Origin: an uncultured Erythrobacter sp.
GTDB taxonomy: Bacteria; Pseudomonadota; Alphaproteobacteria; Sphingomonadales; Sphingomonadaceae
Reading direction: 5' to 3'
Length of the DNA: 64,000 bases
Assembly (NCBI GenBank): GCA_947499505.1
Contig: CANMOQ010000001.1
Location: 850,037-914,036, forward strand
Shown here one piece after another: positions 45,832-53,981 of the stretch. A program made the position numbers and the translations under genes. Positions within the stretch are counted from its first letter, which is position 1, and every line of letters begins with the position of its first letter. The notes under the pieces were generated by a model. It saw nothing but the letters and a program-made list of their open reading frames with translations, did not search any database and was not told the origin of the DNA.

Positions 45832-45865
45832 AAAAAGGGCGCCCTGGTCTCCCAGAACGCCCTTT
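45832..45865 (-). terminator. Rho-independent terminator after rplS
   Basis: Read on the minus strand, AAAGGGCG-TTCTGG pairs with CCAGGG-CGCCCTTT (two G-U pairs) around a GAGA tetraloop and is followed by a run of T. It lies 21 bp beyond the rplS stop and ends the ffh-rpsP-rimM-trmD-rplS transcript. Confidence 0.9.
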
Positions 45866-45885
45866 CAAATCTCTTATTATGAGAC

Positions 45886-46254
45886 TTACGCCTTTGGCGC
45901 ATTCTCGCGGCGCTCAGCAATACGAGCCCGCTTACCGGTGCGGCCGCGCAGATAGTAAAGCTTCGCACGGCGCACAACGCCGCGGCGAACCACGGTGATG
46001 CTGTCGACGATTGGCGCGTAGAGTGGGAACACACGTTCCACACCTTCGCCAAAGCTCATTTTGCGCACGGTGAAGTTGCTGTTGATGCTGCGGTTCGACC
46101 GCGCAATGACAACGCCTTCAAAGTTCTGGATACGCTCGCGGCTACCCTCGGTGACTTTCACGCCGACACGCACGGTGTCTCCGGCCTGAAACTCAGGAAT
46201 CTCTTTGGTCACTTTGCCGATTTCTTCGGCTTCGATTTGCTGGATCAGGTTCAC
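45886..46254 (-). CDS. rplS: 50S ribosomal protein L19
   Basis: L19 lies at the 30S-50S interface. The 122-residue product begins [20 protein letters not shown], with [41 protein letters not shown] and the C-terminal [18 protein letters not shown], all diagnostic. The GTG start overlaps the trmD stop (GTGA). It is the last gene of the translation operon. Confidence 0.97.
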   Translation of the reverse strand: MNLIQQIEAEEIGKVTKEIPEFQAGDTVRVGVKVTEGSRERIQNFEGVVIARSNRSINSNFTVRKMSFGEGVERVFPLYAPIVDSITVVRRGVVRRAKLYYLRGRTGKRARIAERRENAPKA

Positions 46255-47000
46255 TGGTCCGTGTCCTTTTCTTTTCGCCGCGCGCCAGAGGCAGACTGGA
46301 CCCGAGCATCCTCATGACGCTCCCATAGATCCGGCCTGCGTAACCGAGTGTGATCTTCCGACATGGCTTTGCGCCATGCCGCGATCTTCGCATGATCCCC
46401 CGATCGCAGCACTTCAGGGATCGTGCGCCCTTCCCATTCTTGAGGTCGGGTGTAGTGCGGATACTCAAGGAGGCCTTCTTCAAAGCTCTCCTCAGCACCG
46501 CTTGAAGGCGCGCCCATTACGCCGGGAAGCAGCCGAATGCAAGCATCAAGTATGGTGAGCGCAGCCATTTCTCCGCCCGATAAGACGATATCAGCCAGGC
46601 TGACCTGTTCAATCTGGGGCCGCGCCTCAAAAATGCGCTCGTCAAAGCCCTCAAACCGGCCGCACAGCAGAGTGACGCCGGGACCGGCTGCCATCTCGCG
46701 GATACGCGCCTGAGTGATGGGTTTGCCGCGCGGCGTCATAGCGAGGATGGGAGCACTCGGCTGCTGCTGGATCGCATGATCAACCGCCCCGCCCAGAACA
46801 TCGCATTTCAGCACCATACCCGCGCCGCCGCCCGCCGGCGGACTGTCGACATTGTTATGCTTATCAAGCGCGAAATCGCGAATTTGCACGGTGTCACACG
46901 ACCATTTCCCCTCGGCCATGGCCTTGCCCGCCAGACTAGCGCCAAGCGGACCGGGAAACATCTCTGGGTAGAGGGTTAGGATGGTGGCGGCGAAGGTCAT
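46251..47000 (-). CDS. trmD: tRNA (guanine37-N1)-methyltransferase TrmD
   Basis: TrmD methylates G37 of tRNAs to prevent frameshifting. The 249-residue SPOUT enzyme has [19 protein letters not shown] at the start, [42 protein letters not shown] and [22 protein letters not shown], forming the knotted SAM site. Downstream it overlaps rplS by 4 bp. Upstream, where rimM usually lies, its start overlaps the stop of a small membrane-protein gene. Its first 17 bases with flank (GTGGCGGCGAAGGTCAT on the plus strand) recur at that neighbour's start. Confidence 0.97.
   Translation of the reverse strand: MTFAATILTLYPEMFPGPLGASLAGKAMAEGKWSCDTVQIRDFALDKHNNVDSPPAGGGAGMVLKCDVLGGAVDHAIQQQPSAPILAMTPRGKPITQARIREMAAGPGVTLLCGRFEGFDERIFEARPQIEQVSLADIVLSGGEMAALTILDACIRLLPGVMGAPSSGAEESFEEGLLEYPHYTRPQEWEGRTIPEVLRSGDHAKIAAWRKAMSEDHTRLRRPDLWERHEDARVQSASGARRKEKDTDQ
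46984..47000. repeat. 17-bp direct repeat, copy 1 (trmD start)
   Basis: GTGGCGGCGAAGGTCAT is identical to 47331-47347. On the minus strand it is the start codon and first codons of trmD (MTFAAT). The copies flank the coding region of a small membrane-protein gene. Confidence 0.8.
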
Positions 47001-47347
47001 TCACTGTCCTCAACACTCTTGGCTCGAAGAGCAGCAACTCTGATCGCGTTCACGGCGCGCAATCCAGCGTATGCACCCAGCCAACCCAAACCGCACAGGC
47101 ATGCCAGCTGAGCCAGCGACTGCAGACTCAGATAATCAGATAACGGAGGAGCCGATTCCCGCCTCGTTGATGAAGCAATCACCCAGAGAGGAAGCAAAAG
47201 TTGCGCGACACCTCCCAACAAGACGACCGAAAGGTTGGAAATCTTGCTCACTAGGCGAAACAATGCACCAATCACGAAACCGGCGAAGAAAGTGATTCCA
47301 AAAAAGGAAACGACAAACGAGTCTAGTTCTGTGGCGGCGAAGGTCAT
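46997..47347 (-). CDS. Small membrane protein inserted before trmD
   Basis: A 116-residue protein with three or so hydrophobic segments ([58 protein letters not shown]). No family is recognised. Its first six residues, MTFAAT, and the bases coding them are the same as at the trmD start. The ATG overlaps the previous gene's stop, and its stop overlaps trmD's ATG, so all are coupled. It is not part of the standard rimM-trmD arrangement. Confidence 0.65.
   Translation of the reverse strand: MTFAATELDSFVVSFFGITFFAGFVIGALFRLVSKISNLSVVLLGGVAQLLLPLWVIASSTRRESAPPLSDYLSLQSLAQLACLCGLGWLGAYAGLRAVNAIRVAALRAKSVEDSE
47331..47347. repeat. 17-bp direct repeat, copy 2 (small membrane-protein start)
   Basis: Second copy of GTGGCGGCGAAGGTCAT, here forming the start codon and first codons of the gene at 46997-47347. 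The distance between copies is 347 bp. Flanking bases on both sides differ. Confidence 0.8.
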
Positions 47348-47673
47348 GCAGAACGCGTCATTTTCGCCAACAACCGAGACCGGTTCCATTGCGCGAACCA
47401 ATAACCGGCGGCGAAGACAATCAACGCACCGAAGGGCATCCACCAAGCCCAATAGTGTTTGAGGTCTGACAAAACGCCCAACCCATTGTCGTAAAAGCCG
47501 AGCATCCACCACGCGACAATAAGGACCGGCCAGCCTGCTGGAAGCAACCAAACCATCTCACGCTTGGTGCAGGATCGCATGCTGGCTCGATAGAGAAATT
47601 GATAGCCCCAAACTGTTGCCAAATTGAACGCAATCAAAACCACAACCATCTGAGAAACTTTAAAAAGGATCAC
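47344..47673 (-). CDS. Small membrane protein downstream of nitrilase
   Basis: A 109-residue product with three hydrophobic segments (MVVVLIAFNLATVWGYQFLY, MVWLLPAGWPVLIVAWWML, YWAWWMPFGALIVFAAGYWF) and a basic C-terminus. No family is recognised. The GTG at 47673 overlaps the nitrilase stop (GTGA) and is the likely start; an ATG at 47649 is the alternative. Its stop overlaps the next gene's start by 4 bp. Confidence 0.62.
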   Translation of the reverse strand: MILFKVSQMVVVLIAFNLATVWGYQFLYRASMRSCTKREMVWLLPAGWPVLIVAWWMLGFYDNGLGVLSDLKHYWAWWMPFGALIVFAAGYWFAQWNRSRLLAKMTRSA

Positions 47674-48644
47674 GGCGTGGTTTCTCCCACCCAATTCACC
47701 CCATCCTTCGCCCTCGTATCCACGCTCAGTTCAAACACATCCGGGCGCGAATAATGACCATCGGTGTCGAGGCTCGTCAAATTCGCGCCGATTTCGGACA
47801 AATCGAGCTCCGCGTGGAGCGTCTCTTCGCCCTCGCCCGCTTGTGCAAGCACGCGCGCATCGGGGGCGGCGATGAAGCTGCCGCCGCGGTTCAGCACGTC
47901 GCTTTCGATTGCTTCGATCAGCTCGCGAGCAGCGCCCACATCGGCATCGCCGGTTTCCGCTATTTCCAGGCCTTCAAACAGGTCGGCCTTTTGTTGCACC
48001 AGCCCTGCGGCTAGCACGAAGCAGCGGCCTTCAAACGCATAGTGGCGCGAATTGAGCGCATATTCCTCGCGCACGGTCGGCCATGCGGCGACATGCACCG
48101 CTTCGCCGAGATTGTGCATCGCTGCGCGCGCCAGCGGCATCCAATGCTCCCAGCAAATCAGATTGCCGACCTTGCCCCATTCGGCCTGATGCACGCCCAG
48201 AGTTGAGCCATCGCCGCGCATCCAGATCAGCCGCTCACCATGCGTGGGCACCAGCTTGCGGTGGTCCAGCGGAGCCTCGCCGGGGCGCAGCATCAGCTGA
48301 TTGTTGTATAGGCTAGAGCGCACACGTTCATGCGCGCCGATGGAGATGCAGGCGTCATGCGCGTCGCACAGCTCCTGTAGCGGCAGCAACCGCTCATCAT
48401 TCGCGACAATCGCATTTTCCAGCATGATCGCATGGCATGCCCGTGTGCCCGGATGGTCCCACAAAGCTGCGCCGGGTGACTCGTCCAGCCACAGCGGATA
48501 GCCGCCTAGGAAGGTCTCACCAAAGGCGACCAGCTTCGCACCGTCTTTAATCGCCTTTTCAGCGAGTTCAGCGGCCTTTGCGATGCCCGCTCCAATCGCA
48601 AAAGGGACAGGGGCAGCTTGGCAAATGACGACGGGTAGCTTCAT
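47670..48644 (-). CDS. Nitrilase-family carbon-nitrogen hydrolase
   Basis: A 324-residue nitrilase superfamily enzyme with the catalytic triad Glu43 (FGETFLGGYPLWLD), Lys130 (HRKLVPTHGERLIW) and Cys164 (GNLICWEHWMPLAR). The CWEHWMPLAR form is typical of true nitrilases (branch 1), which turn nitriles into carboxylates and ammonia. It lies 5 bp downstream of rimM and ahead of two small membrane proteins, inside an operon that otherwise serves translation. Its presence there is unusual and no metabolic partner is adjacent. Confidence 0.88.
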   Translation of the reverse strand: MKLPVVICQAAPVPFAIGAGIAKAAELAEKAIKDGAKLVAFGETFLGGYPLWLDESPGAALWDHPGTRACHAIMLENAIVANDERLLPLQELCDAHDACISIGAHERVRSSLYNNQLMLRPGEAPLDHRKLVPTHGERLIWMRGDGSTLGVHQAEWGKVGNLICWEHWMPLARAAMHNLGEAVHVAAWPTVREEYALNSRHYAFEGRCFVLAAGLVQQKADLFEGLEIAETGDADVGAARELIEAIESDVLNRGGSFIAAPDARVLAQAGEGEETLHAELDLSEIGANLTSLDTDGHYSRPDVFELSVDTRAKDGVNWVGETTP

Positions 48645-48649
48645 ACTGA

Positions 48650-49192
48650 TCAGCTTTCAGCGAAATCGGCGGCGATCACAAGTCGGCTTGTGTCCCACTC
48701 GATCACCGCCGCGTCGATCAGCGGTACCATAAAGGTCTTGGTGCCTTTTTCAGGCGGCGGCTCGCGCACGATCTCGATCACGTCGGTCGCACCGAAATTC
48801 TCGACCGCCACGACGGTGCCCACGCGGTCTCCTGCATCGGTGAAGGCTTCCAGGCCAAGAAGGTCAGCGTGGTAGAACTCGCCCTCGGCAAGGTCTGGCA
48901 GAGCCTCTCGCGGCACCATCAGCACGGTTCCGCGCAGTTTCTCTGCCTCATTGCGCCCGGCCACTTCGGCGAAGCGGGCAACCGCCCCTCCCTTATTGTC
49001 GGAGCGGATCTTCTTGAGCGTCAGGACACGCCCGTCTTTGCCGGCGGTGAAACTCTTATGCTGCGAGAGCGCTTCCACGCCCTCGCCAAACAGTTTCAGC
49101 CGGACTTCGCCCGCCACGCCATGCGCGCCAGTGATGGCGGCCAGCTCGATCATTTCTGCGCGAGCTGGCGGCGTGACGGGCGTTTCCGTCAT
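48650..49192 (-). CDS. rimM: Ribosome maturation factor RimM
   Basis: RimM assists 30S head assembly by binding S19. The 180-residue protein has the N-terminal barrel start ELAAITGAHGVAGEVRLKLF, DLLGLEAFTDAGDRVGTVVAVENFGATDVIEI of the PRC-barrel, and the end FMVPLIDAAVIEWDTSRLVI. It follows rpsP by 8 bp. In most proteobacteria trmD is next; here the nitrilase intervenes. Confidence 0.94.
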   Translation of the reverse strand: MTETPVTPPARAEMIELAAITGAHGVAGEVRLKLFGEGVEALSQHKSFTAGKDGRVLTLKKIRSDNKGGAVARFAEVAGRNEAEKLRGTVLMVPREALPDLAEGEFYHADLLGLEAFTDAGDRVGTVVAVENFGATDVIEIVREPPPEKGTKTFMVPLIDAAVIEWDTSRLVIAADFAES

Positions 49193-49200
49193 AAAAAGGC

Positions 49201-49761
49201 TTAGCCTTCAGACTTTTCTTCGCCAGCGTCTTCCGCTGGAGCTTCTTCAGCAGGCGCTTCCTCAGCTGGTGCTTCTTCGGCCGCAGCTTCTGGAGCAGCT
49301 TCTTCAGCAGGCGCTTCTTCAGCAGGCGCCTCTTCAGCAGCAGGCTCTTCTGCTGGTGCTTCTGCAGCAGCCTTTGCCTCTTCTGCAGCGGCGTTTTTCG
49401 CTTCTTCTTCCGCTTCCTTGGCGGCAGCAGCCTTTTCAGCCTTCTCTTCAGCGCGCTCGGTCGCTTTTTCGCCCGGCTTCGCTTTGTTCGGGTTGTTGCG
49501 AGCTTCACGCTCACGAATGCCAGCAGCGTCGAGGAAACGCGCGACGCGGTCTGATGGCTGTGCGCCAACGCCGAGCCAATATTTCGCGCGGTCTTCGTTG
49601 AGCTTCACGCGGCCTTCATCATCCTTGGCGAGCAGCGGGTTGTAAACGCCGATTTGCTCCAGATACTTACCATCGCGTGGTGCGCGGCTGTCTGCCGCTA
49701 CGATCCGGTAATAAGGACGCTTCTTTGCGCCACCGCGCGAGAGCCTCAGTGCAATTGCCAT
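49201..49761 (-). CDS. rpsP: 30S ribosomal protein S16 with long Ala/Glu tail
   Basis: S16 helps early 30S assembly. Residues 1-85 are canonical ([53 protein letters not shown]). Residues ~86-186 form an extension: first Lys/Glu/Ala-rich (charged helix), then repeated A-P-A-E-E units from about 135 to 180, ending GEEKSEG. Bacterial S16 is usually 80-90 residues, so the tail more than doubles it. The repeat region is also repetitive at DNA level and may vary in length between strains. Confidence 0.95.
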   Translation of the reverse strand: MAIALRLSRGGAKKRPYYRIVAADSRAPRDGKYLEQIGVYNPLLAKDDEGRVKLNEDRAKYWLGVGAQPSDRVARFLDAAGIREREARNNPNKAKPGEKATERAEEKAEKAAAAKEAEEEAKNAAAEEAKAAAEAPAEEPAAEEAPAEEAPAEEAAPEAAAEEAPAEEAPAEEAPAEDAGEEKSEG

Positions 49762-49804
49762 TATAGATACCTTTCCAGTCTCAAATTCTTGAAATCGTTT
49801 AAAA

Positions 49805-51298
49805 TTACTTCTTATTCAACATATCGCGTAGTTCAGGGGGCAGCGTGTTCGGATCCACACCCGGAGCGCCGGAACCGCCGCCCGGACCGCCCAGCCCCGG
49901 CAAACCGCTAGGTCCGCCAGCACCGCCGCCCATGCCGGGTAGGCCGCCCATTCCACCGCCGCCACCAAACATGGATGCGAGGCCTTTCAGACCGCCCATC
50001 TTCTTAATCTGTTTCATCGCGCGGCCCATTTCCTGATGCATCTTCAACACCTTGTTGACCTGCGGAACTTCGGTGCCGCTACCCGCAGCGACGCGGCGCT
50101 TACGCTTGGCATTCATCAGCGCGGGGTTGGCGCGTTCCTTGGCCGTCATAGAGCCGATGATTGCGTCCATATGGAGCAGCACTTTGTCGTCCATATCGGC
50201 GGCGGCCATCGCCGCCTTCGCCTTCTTCATACCGGGCATCATACCCGCTAGCATGCCGAGGCCGCCCATGTTCTGCATTTGCTGCAATTGCATGCGCAGA
50301 TCATTGAGGTCGAATTGCCCCTTCGACATACGCTTGGCGAGCAGCTCAGCGTCTTCTTCCTTGATCGTTGCAGCGGCTTTTTCGACCAGGCTGACGACAT
50401 CGCCCATGCCCAGAATGCGGTCAGCCACGCTGCCTGCGCGGAAGGCCTCAATTGCATCGAGCTTCTCGCCAGTCCCTGCAAACTTAATCGGCTTGCCAGT
50501 AACCGCGCGCATAGAAAGCGCCGCGCCGCCGCGTGCATCGCCGTCCATCCGGGTGAGGACCACGCCTGTCAGAGGGACTTCGCCGCTAAAGCTTTGCGCA
50601 ACGTTTACAGCGTCTTGACCGGTTAAGCTGTCAACCACGAGCAACACTTCAGTCGGCTCAGAAACACTTGAAACCGCCTTCATTTCGGCCATCAGCGCTT
50701 CATCGACATGCAGACGGCCTGCGGTATCGAGCAGCAGCACGTCAAAGTTCTGCAGGCGCGCGGCCTCCATTGCGCGGCGCGCGATGTCCACTGGCTGCTG
50801 GCCAGCAACAATCGGCAAAGTCGCCGTTTCGACCTGTTCGCCCAGCACGGCCAGCTGCTCCTGAGCAGCCGGGCGGTTAACGTCGAGCGAGGCCATCATG
50901 GCCTTCTTGCCGTGCTTTTCCTTAATCAGTTTTGCGAGTTTCGCGGTGGTCGTCGTCTTACCAGAGCCCTGCAGACCGACCATCATGATCACAACCGGCG
51001 GCTTCGCCTCCAAGATCAGGCCTTCGGTCTCTGGCCCGCCGAGCATGTCGACCAGCTCGTCATGGACGATTTTAACGACTTGCTGGCCCGGCGTGACCGA
51101 TTTCAGAACGTCCTGGCCAACGGCCTTTTCCGTCACTGCATCAATGAAACGCCGCGCCACGGGCAATGCCACGTCAGCCTCGAGCAAAGCCACGCGGACC
51201 TCGCGCATTGCATCGCGTACGTCTTGTTCTTTGAGCGCGCCGCGACCCTTAAGACGATCGAAGACCCCGCCAAGGCGGTCGGACAAATTGTCAAACAT
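49805..51298 (-). CDS. ffh: Signal recognition particle protein Ffh (SRP54)
   Basis: Ffh binds signal sequences of nascent membrane proteins and docks with FtsY. The 497-residue product has the N domain ([20 protein letters not shown]), the G domain with [40 protein letters not shown], and the Met-rich M domain ([20 protein letters not shown]) that ends in a Gly/Pro-rich tail. The ATG at 51298 has GAGGAG nine bases upstream; a TTG three codons earlier has none. It leads the operon ffh-rpsP-rimM. Confidence 0.96.
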   Translation of the reverse strand: MFDNLSDRLGGVFDRLKGRGALKEQDVRDAMREVRVALLEADVALPVARRFIDAVTEKAVGQDVLKSVTPGQQVVKIVHDELVDMLGGPETEGLILEAKPPVVIMMVGLQGSGKTTTTAKLAKLIKEKHGKKAMMASLDVNRPAAQEQLAVLGEQVETATLPIVAGQQPVDIARRAMEAARLQNFDVLLLDTAGRLHVDEALMAEMKAVSSVSEPTEVLLVVDSLTGQDAVNVAQSFSGEVPLTGVVLTRMDGDARGGAALSMRAVTGKPIKFAGTGEKLDAIEAFRAGSVADRILGMGDVVSLVEKAAATIKEEDAELLAKRMSKGQFDLNDLRMQLQQMQNMGGLGMLAGMMPGMKKAKAAMAAADMDDKVLLHMDAIIGSMTAKERANPALMNAKRKRRVAAGSGTEVPQVNKVLKMHQEMGRAMKQIKKMGGLKGLASMFGGGGGMGGLPGMGGGAGGPSGLPGLGGPGGGSGAPGVDPNTLPPELRDMLNKK

Positions 51299-51559
51299 CG
51301 TCTTCAACTCCTCACTTGCCGCGCACGGCGAGAACTAAACGCAAAAAACGCCGGCGAACGAAACCTCGTTGGCCAGCGCGGGGATATGCCCCAATTTTAC
51401 CCATGTATCCGGGTGTGTTGATAATCGGTCAGTATCGCGGCGAAAAGACGGCTCCCGAGAACCGGAGCGCAGCGATCAAACAGATCGTGAGCACCGGAAG
51501 CGCAAGGGAGCTGCTCTTTGCAGCCCGATAATGGCCGGATACCAACATATCCGGTTCGA

Positions 51560-51635
51560 TGGTGGAGCCTAGCGGGATCGAACCGCTGACCTCAACACTG
51601 CCAGTGTTGCGCTCTCCCAGCTGAGCTAAGGCCCC
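51560..51635 (-). tRNA. tRNA-Ala (anticodon GGC)
   Basis: Minus strand, 76 nt with encoded CCA. The acceptor arms GGGGCCT and AGGCTCC pair (one G-U), the D arm reads AGCTCAGCTGGGAGAGC, the anticodon arm is CAACA-CTGGCAG-TGTTG with anticodon GGC (reads GCC Ala), and the T arm contains GGTTCGATCC. It lies between ffh and the FYDLN-acid gene. No integrase or partial tRNA copy is present nearby, so there is no sign that it is an attachment site. Confidence 0.97.
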
Positions 51636-51694
51636 TATCATCGATGTGTCTGGCTTACTGACGTAAGACCAGCGCCCCGCTTTCGCAAGGAGGC

Positions 51695-51709
51695 AGCCCA
51701 TTATGGGCT
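51695..51709 (-). terminator. Short hairpin after FYDLN-acid gene (weak terminator candidate)
   Basis: AGCCCA-TTA-TGGGCT forms a perfect 6-bp stem 25 bp past the stop of the minus-strand gene ending at 51734. No T-run follows on the minus strand, so intrinsic termination is uncertain. Confidence 0.3.
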
Positions 51710-51733
51710 ACCCCCTCGAAAGGCAAGCCTTAA

Positions 51734-52075
51734 TTAATTCTCGTGATCTTCGTCGTCGCCTTTGCCCTTGGACACGCCAAGGTCATCGTCGCCGCCCAGA
51801 TCAACATCATTGTCCGGTGAATCTTCGCCGTCATCGATATTCTCGATGTCTTTCAGATCATCATCATCGTCGCCGCCAAGATCGGTATCGGCTTCGCCGT
51901 CCTTCTTCTTGTCGTCGGCTTCAAACGGAATTGGCTGCTTGGTCTTGAGCACAGGCTCAGGAGACCAGGTCTCACCGCATTCAATGCAGGTGACCGGCTC
52001 ATCATTGCCGAGATCGTAAAAGCGCTCTCCGCATTTGGGACAAGAACGCTTGGTGCCCCATTCTGGCTTCGCCAT
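51734..52075 (-). CDS. FYDLN acid domain protein (TIGR02300-type)
   Basis: A 113-residue alphaproteobacterial protein: MAKPEWGTKRSCPKCGERFYDLGNDEP with a second CIECGETW, giving a four-cysteine zinc ribbon (~residues 11-35), and a very acidic C-terminal half with repeated DLGGDDD runs. The name comes from the FYDLN motif, present here as FYDLG N. The function is unknown. It is commonly found near aroA and cmk in this class, as here, where it is divergent from aroA. Confidence 0.9.
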   Translation of the reverse strand: MAKPEWGTKRSCPKCGERFYDLGNDEPVTCIECGETWSPEPVLKTKQPIPFEADDKKKDGEADTDLGGDDDDDLKDIENIDDGEDSPDNDVDLGGDDDLGVSKGKGDDEDHEN

Positions 52076-52264
52076 CAATTAATCCTCGAGTTAACGCCGC
52101 GGGCCGCGATTGGCGCGGGCAAAAATATGGTGTGGTTTGTGGGGCCGCTTGAGGTGTAGTTCAAGAGCCCCGCTCCAAAGTCGGCGCGCCTTGCCAGATG
52201 CGTGGGTGACTGTCAAAGACGCCGCGCCTATTTCATCGCGTAATATTTTTCAGAAAGCCGCATC

Positions 52265-53587
52265 TTGCCTGCTCACACCTTTGCCCCCCTTGGCCCTTTG
52301 CGCGGGAATCTGCGGGTGCCCGGCGACAAGTCGATCAGCCACCGCGCTTTGATGTTTTCCGCCCTTGCCGTGGGCACAAGCACCGCAACTGGCCTGCTCG
52401 AGGGCGAGGATGTGATGGCCACCGCCGCTGCGATGCGGGCGATGGGCGCGCAGATTACGCGCGATGACGATGGCACTTGGCAGATCAACGGCGTTGGCGT
52501 TGGCGGATTGCTGGAGCCAGGCGAAGCGCTCGACATGGGCAATTCCGGCACGTCGACCCGCCTGCTGATGGGAATCATCGCCAGCCACGGGATCAAAGCG
52601 ACATTTACAGGTGATGCCAGCCTCTCAGGCCGGCCAATGGGCCGTGTGATCGATCCGCTGAGCCTGATGGGCGCGAGCTTTGAGAGTTCGGAAGGCGGCA
52701 CTTTACCGCTGATGATGCGGGGCGCCCTGCCCGCTGTGCCGATTGAGTACACTCTGCCAGTCGCCAGCGCTCAGGTGAAAAGCGCCGTTCTGCTCGCCGG
52801 TCTCAACACGCCGGGCATCACCACTGTGATCGAGCCCGTGCCCACCCGCGACCATACCGAGCGCATGCTGAAAGGCTTTGGCGCGAAGCTGGAGGTCGAA
52901 GAGCAAGACGATGGCACGCGCGTTATCCGCATTCACGGCGAAGCTGACCTAAAGCCGCAGCACGTGACTGTCCCCGGAGACCCCTCTTCCGCGGCGTTCT
53001 TCATGGTCGCGGCCCTAATCATTCCGGGCAGCGATCTGCTGATCGAGAACGTCGGCCTCAACCCGACCCGCGCTGGCCTGGTACAAGTGCTACGCGAAAT
53101 GGGCGGCTCCATCGAAGAGGTGAACCCGCGCGAAGTTGGCGGCGAGCCAGTTGCCGATCTGCGCGTGCGCCATTCTGAACTGACCGGAACTGACGTCGAT
53201 CCGGCCATCGCGCCGAGCATGATTGATGAGTTTCCGGTGCTGTTTGTAGCCGCATCACTGGCCAAGGGCACGACGCGCACCAGCGGTCTCGAAGAACTGC
53301 GCGTGAAAGAAAGCGACCGGCTCTCAGCGATGGCCGCCGCGCTCACATTGGCCGGAGGAAACATCAAGGAAAATGAAGATGGCCTAGTGATCCATGGCAC
53401 CGGCGGAGAACCTCTGTCCGGAACACCAGAAGGTCAAACGGTTACCACGCACCTCGATCACCGTATCGCGATGAGCCTGGCGGTCGCGGGCCTCGCCAGC
53501 GCTGGCGGTGTGACTGTAGACGATACCTCACCCATCGGCACTAGCTTTCCGAGCTTTATGGACTTGCTTGAGGCGGCATCAGATTGA
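52265..53587 (+). CDS. aroA: 3-phosphoshikimate 1-carboxyvinyltransferase (EPSP synthase)
   Basis: AroA joins phosphoenolpyruvate to shikimate 3-phosphate. The 440-residue product has LRGNLRVPGDKSISHRALMFSALA at the start, MGNSGTSTRLLMG, LSGRPMGRVIDPL, PVPTRDHTERMLKGFG, SSAAFFMVAALIIPGS and DHRIAMSLAVAGLAS. ALAVGTSTATGLLEGEDV and related segments suggest the class II form common in alphaproteobacteria. The only start before the conserved region is TTG at 52265, since an in-frame stop lies at 52241. The order aroA-small protein-cmk-rpsA is usual in the class. Confidence 0.95.
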   Translation: MPAHTFAPLGPLRGNLRVPGDKSISHRALMFSALAVGTSTATGLLEGEDVMATAAAMRAMGAQITRDDDGTWQINGVGVGGLLEPGEALDMGNSGTSTRLLMGIIASHGIKATFTGDASLSGRPMGRVIDPLSLMGASFESSEGGTLPLMMRGALPAVPIEYTLPVASAQVKSAVLLAGLNTPGITTVIEPVPTRDHTERMLKGFGAKLEVEEQDDGTRVIRIHGEADLKPQHVTVPGDPSSAAFFMVAALIIPGSDLLIENVGLNPTRAGLVQVLREMGGSIEEVNPREVGGEPVADLRVRHSELTGTDVDPAIAPSMIDEFPVLFVAASLAKGTTRTSGLEELRVKESDRLSAMAAALTLAGGNIKENEDGLVIHGTGGEPLSGTPEGQTVTTHLDHRIAMSLAVAGLASAGGVTVDDTSPIGTSFPSFMDLLEAASD

Positions 53588-53601
53588 TGACTTATCTCAC
53601 C

Positions 53602-53692
53602 CGTCATGCTGAACTTGTTTCAGCATCCATCGCTAGAACGATCTTCGAAGGGCCGCGCCGGGGATGGACCCTGAAACGAGTTCAGGGTGACG
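53602..53692. repeat. Double-hairpin intergenic repeat element
   Basis: Two 30-bp arms (53602-53631 and 53663-53692) are inverted copies of each other with five differences. Each arm also folds on its own: ATGCTGAA pairs with TTCAGCAT in the left arm and ACCCTGAA with TTCAGGGT in the right. The differences between arms are compensatory within each hairpin. The 31-bp centre is unrelated. Repeats of this form (GTCATGCTGAACTTG... / ...CAGGGTGACG) are known as dispersed intergenic elements in sphingomonads and relatives; copy number cannot be judged from this window. Confidence 0.8.
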
Positions 53693-53717
53693 AAGACGCA
53701 GAATTGCGAGGAAAGCG

Positions 53718-53981
53718 ATGAACACCCCGCTCGACATCTATTCCATCATCGGCTTCGTCGGCACGGCCTGCATCATCGCCGCCTACGCCTATCTCACGGT
53801 GAAAGATAAACCGAACCCGCTTATCTTGCATGGCACAAATTTGACCGGGGCCGCGCTGCTCACGATCAGCCTGCTCGTCCACACCAATTGGCCAAGCCTC
53901 GTGCTGGAGGGCTTCTGGGCGGCGATTGCAGTGTTCGGTTTGGTGAAGGCGCTAAGAATGAGGAGCAAGGCTGCAGCATGA
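53718..53981 (+). CDS. Small membrane protein (CBU_0592-like)
   Basis: An 87-residue protein with three transmembrane segments (IIGFVGTACIIAAYAYLTV, GTNLTGAALLTISLLV, FWAAIAVFGLVKAL). The pattern GFxGxxxxxAAY...HGxNLTGAxLLTISL resembles the CBU_0592-like family of unknown function. GAGGAAAG sits just before the ATG. Its stop overlaps the cmk start (ATGA). Confidence 0.78.
   Translation: MNTPLDIYSIIGFVGTACIIAAYAYLTVKDKPNPLILHGTNLTGAALLTISLLVHTNWPSLVLEGFWAAIAVFGLVKALRMRSKAAA

Noticed and set aside
49201-49400. CRISPR-like or satellite repeat in the rpsP tail
   Set aside because: The repeats are in-frame codons of an Ala/Glu/Pro tail with no spacers.
51560-51635. tRNA-Ala as an integration site
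   Set aside because: No integrase, no duplicated tRNA 3' end and housekeeping genes on both sides.
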